In this document: in pieces, positions 11,108 to 19,700 of the stretch
Position numbering within the stretch: position 1 is the first letter of the stretch
How the letters are laid out: every line of letters starts with the position of its first letter
NCBI GenBank assembly: GCA_036897485.1
Contig: JAYMTF010001558.1
Span: 1-22,605 of the forward strand
From: Pelargonium nanum
Taxonomy: Eukaryota; Streptophyta; Magnoliopsida; Geraniales; Geraniaceae
Reading direction: 5' to 3'
DNA: 22,605 bases
The notes under the pieces: generated by a model
Told to the model about the DNA's origin: nothing
The model's database searches: none
What the model saw: the letters and a program-made list of their open reading frames with translations, nothing else
Position numbers and translations under genes: made by a program

Positions 11108-11770
11108 GACCCTTTTCTTTTTCTTTTTTGATGAAAAGAGCACAACTCAACTAGATAGATTAGGGAGGATTAAAAGTCTGGTCCTCCAAATCTGAAATAG
11201 CATCAGTTCAATCAATCTGAAGAAGGTTCAAAGCACGCACAGGCGGGTGACTTAAAGTAGACATAAATCCGTTAAAACAAAACCGGGCTAAAATGTCAAC
11301 CACACGCCAGCAGCACATAATCCTCAATACGCATCAAATTTTCCCTGCACTCCAAAATAAGAGGTCGCAATGGATGAGAAGAGCAATCTTCCAACAAGAG
11401 CATATCAGAAACGTTAGAGGCATCAACTTCAAATATAACTTTCAACAAATTGAGGTTAGTAGCAAGAGTAATAGCATCACGAAAGGCATATAACTCAGCC
11501 GAAACACTATCAGTCCAACCCAGAAATCTGACAGTTCCTCCCAACCAATGACCCCTGTAATCTCTGGCTAACACCAGCACCACTTAACCCTGGATTGCCT
11601 AAACAACAACCATCCAAGTTGACCTTAACCCAAAATTGAGGAGGGGGACTCCAAACCACAAAGGAGGAAGAAGAAGAAGAATAAATGGTAGGAGGATTAG
11701 GAGTGGAGGGAGATTGGTTGCTGAGAAAATAAAATTCAGCAGCCAAAGACTTAGTTCGAAAAACCACAGA
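11108..11770 (-). mobile_element. Degraded 5'-truncated LINE 3' end with RNase H-like (RVT_3) domain
   Basis: Read on the minus strand, one frame carries FWVKVNLDGCCLGNPGLSGAG (about 11640-11580). A one-base shift continues it as VLARDYRGHWLGGTVRF, then SAELYAFRDAI and KVIFEVDASN. A second shift gives RVVDILARF and SHPPVRALNLLQID, with an in-frame stop. These are the Asp (VNLDG), Glu (AELYA) and Asp (FEVDA) blocks of the RNase H-like domain found at the C terminus of plant LINE polyproteins. The minus-strand sequence ends in TTTTCATCAAAAAAG and an A/G-rich tail (about 11128-11107), like LINE 3' ends. Two or more frameshifts make it a pseudogene. No target duplication was found, and the 5' limit near 11770 is approximate. 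A decayed RNase H-like host gene is less likely given the tail. Confidence 0.75.
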
Positions 11771-12330
11771 ATTCAGCAGCTATTTGCTCCTCTATGTGAG
11801 CTATTTATTAGTGCCACACAACTCTATTATTTCTAATGGATATCTTTTGATACATATGTTTGAATTGGGTTAGAGGAACACAATAGTATTTGTACTCACT
11901 CACATGTAGAGATATTATATTGAACGGAGCTGAAGGTTAGGGTCCTTGCTCTTAAGCTTTTAAATCATGTGTATGTCAAGAAAAACATTTATGTTGTGAG
12001 AGTTAGAATCTACTCCGTCATGTGAGTCTAGGAACCTCCACATGTTTCTTAAGAACTAAGAGTACCTACCTCTTATTTTCAACAACAAAAAAAAGTATCT
12101 ACCTCTTCGGACGATATCTTAGTGTTTATACAAGTGGGAGCCTTGAGGTAGCATCTCCCCCATAATCGATTGCCAAACTTCACTTCCCGGACCTCCTTCC
12201 TGAGCTGTTGATATAGCAGCTCCTTCTAGTTACATGACAACGACTTCTGAATGAGAATATCATTCTCGTTCTCATTCTAAAATCTATTTGTTCATACAGT
12301 AACTTATGGTACAACTTAAAAAACATCTTA
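11771..12330. other. Intergenic region downstream of the PPR gene
   Basis: No gene is supported. A small nested palindrome sits near 12247-12275 (GAATGAGA with TCTCATTC, and inside it GAGAAT-ATC-ATTCTC). Its role is unknown. Confidence 0.4.
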
Positions 12331-12336
12331 TTTATT
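12331..12336 (-). terminator. Candidate poly(A) signal of the PPR gene
   Basis: AATAAA on the minus strand, about 105 bases after the stop codon of the PPR gene, at a reasonable distance for a plant 3' UTR. Confidence 0.5.
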
Positions 12337-12438
12337 GTGTGGGATGGTCAGGATGGTTTTGGAGATCATAACATGAAATTCAAGTAGTCAGCTAAAAAAA
12401 ATTGTAAACATTATATGTACTACAATTGTTTCTGTTCA

Positions 12439-15400
12439 TCATACAGGCAAAACACTCTTGATTTTCTTGTGCATTGTTCTAATCAAAGTAGTAACTTGCT
12501 CAGTCTGATCTTCACTTGAACATGCTGAGAGCAGTACCTTGGCAGTTCCTCCATCTGGATAGCAACCAGAATCAACCATCTCTTCAAATATTTCTATGCA
12601 TCTCTTGTACAGCTTCTTTCTTGAGTATGCTCCAAGCCTAGATGTCCAGGTTACCACATCAGGTCTCAATTTCTTGGCCCCGAGTGATTCGAACAAACCT
12701 TCCATTTTCTCCAAGAATCCTGCCCTTCCATACATATTGATCAAGATGTTGTACGTGCTAATATCCGTTGCGCAAGGTCCCTTTTCCATTGCCTCCAAAA
12801 CTTCCTCCATTTTGTCAAGTTGGCCTAACCTGCCATACAGGTTCAGCATACTGTTTAGGACAAAAGTGTCCGGTTCTAGCCCGGATTGCTGCATTTGCTG
12901 CACAATCTCCTCACATTTAGCTGCATTCCCGGCTTTGGTGTACGCGGATAGAAGTAGCATGTGGGATTTCATTGTTGGGGTCAATCCTAGTCTCTTCATC
13001 TCTTCAAAAACAGCTTGTGCATCTAAAGTTGCATAAACAAGAGTCACACAAATGATGAGTACTTGATCGATAACACGAGGGAAAAAGAAAAAGAAGCTTA
13101 CCCTCGTGGAGGCCAGCTCTCCCGTATGCATCTACCATGATGTTATATGAGGCTCTATCCGGCTCACATCCCATATGATGCATCAGGGAGAATATTTCTG
13201 CAGCACCATAAGGATAACCTGCACGGCTGTCCACAGAAAATATATGAACTTTGTGTTCATCTGATATGTGTGCACCAAAGGGCTAGGCATCAAAACCCGA
13301 GCAACTAAACAAAGCCAACAAACCACGCGTATAGTTCTAGAATCTAGATCACTAAAACATAGTTCCTGAGCTTTTACACTTGTTTATCAGACTATCAGAG
13401 CCTTTCTTGAATGGTTCTTGCAATATATGCCACCTCAATCTTAAATCTAGAGCAAGAAGCCTATGATAACAGCATTAGCACATATGATATATGTAGCCTA
13501 AACCTGACATTTGATGGACTCTGATGTAATGAGACTAAATTTATGGGCATTGAGTCATTGTAGTATCCTAAACTAACCTGTAAGCTTCCATAAGCGCGTT
13601 ATAGGCGTACACATCAGGCTCGTGTCCAGCTTCTTGCATCTGCTCAAATATTTCTTCTGCTTTCTCGCAAAGTCCCTCCCTTGCAAATGCATTAACCAGA
13701 GCAGTATATGTGCAGATGTTTGGTTTACAGCTCTGACTTTTCATTTCATTAAACATCTTTAAGGCCATATACGACTTTCTTGCCTGCATAGTAAAAAAGC
13801 CACATCCGAACCTTGGATTATGAGGAGAAAACAAGCTACATATCCTCTAAATTGTTCCATATTGAGTTCCCTAGAAAATGCTTTCCTCGTGTTAAATTTC
13901 AACAATTGAGCTACATATAACGGCTTGAGCTAACCTTTCCATATAAGTTGATCAATGTCGTGAAAGTATCCGTGGATGGTTGGCAGGCGTCTCTCTTCAT
14001 CCTCTGGAAGATCTCCAATGCTTTTTGAGAGTTTCCTCCCTTCATTAAGCCATCAATATATGCATCGTACGCAATTGCACCTAAGGATTAAGGATCATTA
14101 CGAAACAATTCCACATTACTATTTAGCGCATATGAACATAAACAGGTCAACCAAACAATTACACACCTATGCTACAATAAGCTCACAAAATAGACCTAAA
14201 GGCGGGAAGTGAAACATATATCTATAGCAACATACTTGGGGGAAGGCCAAATCTTCGCATCTCAGCAAAGACAGCTTCAGCTTTGTCTAGCAACCCGGAT
14301 TTGCAGTAGGCCTTGAGAAGAAGTGCATAAGTATCTTCTGTGGGGACGCATCGAGCTTCAAGAAGTTCTAAATATATAGCTTCTGCCTCCTCATGCAGTG
14401 ACTTCTGCCCATAAGCCTCTATCAGTAAGTTGTAGGACATCACATCTGGCTTGAAGGAGCTTCTGTACAATATCCATTCACATATCTGTACAATACCAGT
14501 AGTGTTGATAAAAACAAACTTATGAGTATATAAACAAAACAAGGGTATGACTAGGTGTCTCAAGTCTCACCAACACAATTGGACCCCATTTTTTGTTGAG
14601 TCTAAGTTGGACACAAACATTGATGATATCATCCCAAGTGGTGTGAGAGATAGGAAGAGTGTCAAGGGAATCCCAAACTCTATTGATGTCCATTTCCTTC
14701 TGTACAAAGCTCAGAATTTCTTGAGCAATGGGGCTCAGAACAGGGAAAATTCCATCGACGAAGCCAGATCCATATTTCCATCCTTGGCCCTTTAAAGTAC
14801 CACCTGCACAAAATGTGATAGTTGTTTTCAACTTTGTACATTTGAAGATCATAGAGAAATGAGTGTGAGGTTTGGTTAGCTGAATTACATCGCTTCCTCG
14901 AGAGCTTTTTGTTGTTGAAGCTTCTGAATCTGCCTCGTTTGTCAATGTAAAGGCTTTCGCGCTGGGGCAGGCGCTTCTCAAGAGAGACATCATTGGAATT
15001 CTCTGCTGCTCTGCACTTGAAGCCACTTAGAGCTTTTTCTGATCTGAATTTGCCTCTTGGTTCTATGAATATACATTTCAGTGCGCATTCAATAATCGAC
15101 CTACAAAGATATCAGTTCAAGTTAGGACACAATAAAAGATAAGGCATTAGACATGGCATGAAGCATAGAAAGCTGACCAAAAAATGTACATATCTCAGAA
15201 GTCTATTGGGTAACAAAAGCAAACAATTGGCATGCACACCACAGAGAGCTAGCATATAGAAAAAGCAACATATGCTCCCCAATTGGTGAGTTAACATCAC
15301 CTATTGCATCCAAAAATGAGTAAATGAAACTAAAAGAAATGTCCTAGGAACATCAGTTAGAGAAGCATGAGCAAATACTTGCAAGTAAACAGTTGAAGCA

Positions 15401-15560
15401 CTGTATGTATCTGGTAGTGGTTTCATTGAAAATCCATATATTCCCAGAAGTGTGATAAATGCAGCAAAAGAGTGCAAGAAAAGAAGAGTAGAAAGAAACA
15501 TGAATGCAGAAGCAGCTGCAAATGAAAATGGAAGTTACAAAAATGATTTGAGACTTACAT
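12439..15560 (-). CDS. P-class pentatricopeptide repeat protein (At2g35130-like)
   Basis: Exons are 15560-15559 (only AT of the start codon), 15100-14889, 14803-14571, 14485-14236, 14080-13935, 13783-13578, 13226-13102 and 13022-12439, giving 585 aa. Every junction keeps frame. About ten to eleven 35-residue PPR motifs run from residue ~160 to the C terminus, e.g. KPDVMSYNLLIEAYGQ, KPNICTYTALVNAFAREG, EPDRASYNIMVDAYGRAG, EPDTFVLNSMLNLYGRLG and RPDVVTWTSRLGAYSRKK. There is no E, DYW or SMR domain, so it is a P-type RNA-binding protein, normally acting on organelle transcripts; the target and organelle are unknown. The N-terminal ~70 residues are basic and Ser-rich, compatible with a transit peptide. 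Arabidopsis At2g35130, as recalled, is nearly the same length and very similar. The first exon is the least certain part; from residue 2 onward support is strong. Confidence 0.9.
13890..13930 (-). repeat. 41-bp TRIM LTR terminus fragment at the donor of a PPR intron
   Basis: On the minus strand this segment runs GCTCAAGCC...GAAATTTAACA and matches, at roughly 37 of 41 positions by eye, the 3' end of the LTRs of the TRIM at 17743-18294. It starts four bases inside the intron after exon 14080-13935. Its TAACA end matches the LTR terminus. Confidence 0.75.
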
Positions 15561-15660
15561 ATATAAGAAAGAAAAGTATGCAGAAAGTGAGTTGGAGTTG
15601 TGGTGTGTGAGAAATGGTTGAAGACAGAGAGAGATATTATGTATTGTAAGGAGAATGAAA
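15101..15660 (-). other. Leader exon and first intron of the PPR gene
   Basis: The CT-rich leader (about 15660-15559) has no ATG on the minus strand. It ends TATAT at a strong donor, GTAAGT, starting at 15558. The intron (15558-15101) ends TTTGTAG. Joining creates AT|G TCG ATT, the only upstream Met in frame with the PPR reading frame. An alternative acceptor (TTTGCAG near 15518) followed by a donor (GTATTTG near 15370) could define an extra exon in minor transcripts. Confidence 0.65.
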
Positions 15661-15929
15661 GAATAATGGGTTTCAAATATCTTTTGGGATAATGTCTTCT
15701 GTTAACTCCATTGCCTACAGCACAACCATTTCAGTAGCAAACAAACAAACAAACTGCTATCTCTCATCCACTCGGACAAATGGGAAAATAATTTTTATTT
15801 ATTTTTTATTTATGTAAATGAACTATCTTTAATTTATTTTGACACATGGTTGGCAGAAACTGACAAAATTAACCCCCGGCTTCCGTTCAACGATCAAGTA
15901 AAAATCTCAGTTCAAAGTCCAGAGAGAAC
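15661..15929. other. Intergenic region between the PPR promoter and the SINE
   Basis: This should hold the PPR promoter on the minus strand. I see no clear TATA box and no gene. Confidence 0.4.
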
Positions 15930-16118
15930 ACAAAAGTTGCCCCTCTGGGGGTGGCGCAATGGTCAAGACACACATCTCCAAATAGGAGGTCTGGGTTCAA
16001 ATCTCATTGCGTCAGGTAGGGTGGGGTTTTGGATTAAAAGGAAAGAACTACCCCTTAGCTCAACTGATAAAAAAAAAAGGTTTTAAGAAAAAAAGCAAAA
16101 AAAATAAAACAAAAGTTG
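15930..16118 (+). mobile_element. tRNA-derived SINE with 10-bp target-site duplications
   Basis: The body (15940-16108, 169 bp) starts with a tRNA-like head. An A box TGGCGCAATGG lies at 15952-15962 and a B box GGTTCAAATCTC at 15994-16005, 31 bases apart, as in Pol III promoters. A tRNA-unrelated segment follows and ends in an A-rich tail with several A runs (from about 16070). Perfect copies of ACAAAAGTTG flank it at 15930-15939 and 16109-16118. No coding frame is expected, and mobilisation would depend on a LINE partner. I cannot name the SINE family. Confidence 0.9.
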
Positions 16119-16258
16119 TGCAATCTATTTTGGGGGCACAAGATAATATTATTTGCAATGGCAACCATTAGGCCAACCTTGGAGTTTCCTTTTACATTTC
16201 AAGAAGTTTATTTTTATTTTTTGAAACCCATTTTCAAGAAGTTAGTTATACATAAGAA

Positions 16259-16402
16259 AATTTCCGTCCCAATACATAAATTATTAATAGTGTTCCTGTA
16301 GTTAGTTAATACTTTTAAGTTTGTTACAATACATGTAAAGATAGAAGAGAAAATATACAACATTAACTAACATTAAGAAACCCATTTTGAACCAGAGGGA
16401 GT
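16259..16402. mobile_element. Possible second, decayed Stowaway-like MITE
   Basis: The right end (about 16380-16402) reads, reverse complemented, TACTCCCTCTGGTTCAAAAT, a Stowaway-type terminus. A weaker partner, TTTCCGTCCCAATACATAAA, lies at about 16260-16280. The spacing of about 145 bp is reasonable, but the left end is diverged and no intact TA pair is clear. Confidence 0.4.
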
Positions 16403-16705
16403 AATTCATTTTAGCATCGGAATCAATAATCAAAAGCATTAAGCATTGAGATTTTGAGCTGGAACTTGATTATCCTATATCAATTATGACATAAAAGCAG
16501 AAAGATCAACAACAGAGCAAGATTTTCCCACAGTAAACTTCAGGTGAATACAAATTGTCTAGCAAATCCAATTCTTTGGTTCCAAAAAACAAACCACTAA
16601 CTTGACAATAACAAAGCCATACTAACTTAGAGTCCTCAAGTGTTCTTTGGTTTACATTTTGAAAGTGGGGGTGTGAATCTGCTTCTGTGGCATGTCAAGG
16701 GAAAT
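16403..16705. other. Probable 3' UTR and flank of the proteasome gene
   Basis: AT-rich sequence downstream of the proteasome alpha-2 stop codon, which is read on the minus strand. No other feature is supported, and no canonical AATAAA was placed close to the stop. Confidence 0.4.
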
Positions 16706-19700
16706 CTATTCCACTTCCGCCAAATAGTCTTCAATTTCAGCTGGGGTCAGTACTCTGTAACATAGCAAGTGCGATACAATTTGTTCAGACAATTAAGACC
16801 TAAATATGAGTAGACAACAAAGACATTTCATTCTGGACTCTTAGCACAAACTAACAAAGAGTTAAGTTGAGATAGCTTGCCTGAACTTCTTGTCAGTGCC
16901 AATTATCCCGATCTCAATGTTTTTTCCCGATATTTGTCCTTCAAATCTGAGCATATACAGGGAAACATAGCAACTTATCAGAAAATTATAGAAACTGAGA
17001 ACACATCTAAATTTGTCTTTCCATATGGCACACTAGTCTTTTTGAAGCTCAATCCCTGGGAAAGGGAACATGATGGACCATGGTGAAGCACAAAGCACAG
17101 ATTATTGAAAACACAACTGTGAGCCCTGCAAATTTTTTCCTTCAAACTAACCAGCTATTTTGGGCTACTTACAGAAGAACAGCCAGGGTATTTTGAATTT
17201 TTCAAAACAGCCAAATTTTTAACCAGACCGATCTTCTTAGTATATCTACTCAGATCAATGCTACAATCCATTTCAACCAACAACCTTTCTACCATTTCCA
17301 TGTAACAATGCTTGCACCTGAGAATGTGTTTTTCATGTTGGATAGAAACTATGTGCGGTCGACAATTTAACAAAGTGATACAGTACATGGTGGATTCTCT
17401 TCCCTACATATTTATGAAGAACAATGAAGTTCAGTTATTACCCCTCCTTTAGGGTCAGAATAGCTGTGTGTACTGCATCATCAAGCTCCATATCATCAGT
17501 ATACCTACATTGAAAGGAGAGTGTGATCAATTTTAACTTTTTAGCAAATGAAAAGAGTAAGAAAAAAATGAATATAAGAGAAGTACAAGCAGAATGAATC
17601 AAACACCTCTTCTCAAGAAACGTTTTAGCATTTGACACATTCTTTCCCATAGCTGAAGCTTTCCATGAGAAATATGAACCTGATGGATCCACCTACAGAG
17701 AAAGAAAATATGTAATACTGAGTATAAAAGAATATTAATTACTATTGAATTTCAATAATGGGCTACATATAATGGCTTGGGCTTCTACCACTAAAATGTC
17801 AACTTTATTAGTAGATTTTGGCTCAACTATTATATTTAGTTTATTCATTTTATATTTTATCAAATGTGGGACTTTAGTCACCACTACACTTCCCCGCCAA
17901 CATATCCAACGTGCAAGCCTCACATTTTTTTTATCCGTAGAATCGACACAAGCTTGAGGGTCTTTTTAAATCGGAACTCCTGACGCGTATGTATTTTCTT
18001 CACACGTGGACCGCTACATGCGGACTAGAGACCACAAGAGGAGGCAACATAAATGTCACCCTTTGCCCAAGGTCTGGATCATAATCAACTCTAATACCAT
18101 GTTAAATTTCAATAATGTGCTACATATAATGATTTGAGCTTCCACTACTAAAAAGGTCAACCTTAATAGAAGGGTTTAGCTTCCACTATTATATATAGCT
18201 CATACACTATATTTAGCCAATGTGGGACTTTAGTCACCACTTCAACATTCACTTTGTATTGATCAAATGTGGGACTTTAGTCACCACTTCAACAATTACA
18301 AACAAATATCTTTATAGCTTCTCAAAGATCATCTCCCCACTAATGGGAATGTGTAATGAAATTGAATCAAACTATTGATTGATCATACTAGGACAAGTTA
18401 AAGTTAGACAATATTAATACTGCTTATAGCAACATATTTATAAATAATAATGAACAAATAAACAGAACCACCAATAGTAGCACTTAATTACACGTAGAAA
18501 ACAATAAGGCTTGGACACAAGGCCGAGAGCAAAGCTAAATAAGCTTGCATAAACTTCACTAGCTACAAAGCCTTAAATGTGAAGAATAGATTTTCTATGA
18601 CAGCAGTATGCCCATAACTCGTGTTATCTAACATCTTTTTACTAAGAAAGTATTGCATTGCACTTTACCCTACTAAGAATGGAGTCAGTGAATTGCAGGA
18701 ATAAAAATCTACACATTAAATGTGATTAGCTTGGCATATATTATATGGTATGAGTAGGTCATCCGCCAGAAACAATAGTCATTTAGTTAATTAATCTAAT
18801 ACCATGTTGGAGACTGAAAATACCTGATACAATTGTGGACCATTGTCATCAAACCCAGCAACCAGCAAAGATACTCCAAAAGGCCTTACACCACTGTCAA
18901 GATGAAATAACAAAGATGTCGTATTCACAGAATAAAGTGCAATGAATAGCAAAATTACTGTACTTGACCAAAAGAAAACCAAATAGGACTCTACATAATC
19001 CCCAAAGTAAAATAATAATAAAAGCTTCTATTGAAAAGAAAAACTTTGATGTGACAAAATAATCATCTTTTTGCAGATATTGCACAAACTGTTGGTCGTA
19101 CATTGAGGAACAAAAACAGTAAGAAAATGACCTAGTGAGTCAATACTCAATATTCATACAATGATGTCTCATTCATCACAATTCAAGAAAAGCAGTACAA
19201 AAAAACTGTAAAGTTACCCAGATTGAGTGAACTCTTGCATAACAGCTGCAGTTTCCCTCACAAGTTGTGTCACAGGTATTGGTTCCTGCAATTATGATAT
19301 AGGCAACCAAATTACAACCTCCATAATACAAGAATGCACAATTGATGAGGAAAAACACATAACGATAAGGCATTAAACCAAGCACACAGGTTGATGAAAC
19401 AAAGTACAAACGGGTAAGGTAAATAACAAACCGATAGCTTGCAAGATCTAGATAGTAAACAAACGGCATAACTTCATTGAACTCACAAGTGAAAACAAAA
19501 CTAGAGCATTTGAGTAATTACAAACCCATCAAATAAACATAGTTATTGAAAAGTAAAGGGGTTCATCATATGGAGAGTATCAATGATTTTTTAGGCAATG
19601 AAATAATCATTTTGTTAGCTTTATACAAGCTAAGAGGAGTCATTATCCTGGTAGGAAATCTACTCTCATTTTGAATGCACTTTAATCATTTAACTTTTTC

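Noticed and set aside
11670-11683. GAA repeat tract as a regulatory microsatellite
   Set aside because: It is a short serine-codon run inside the degraded LINE frame on the minus strand and needs no other explanation.
14571-14993. A long frame starting at ATG 14993 (MMSLLRSACPSAK...) as the PPR N terminus
   Set aside because: It reads through 14888-14804, which has a GT donor and a strong TTTTGTGCAG acceptor. Splicing there is in phase only with the other frame (…KKLSRKRC-GTLKGQGWKYGSG), which is the family-like one.
15301-15676. Hydrophobic frames (MFLSTLLFLHSFAAF... and an overlapping one) as an N-terminal exon or small membrane protein
   Set aside because: Neither joins in phase to exon 15100-14889 by a GT-AG intron, and the second has no ATG. 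The sequence looks like an intron with a possible alternative exon.
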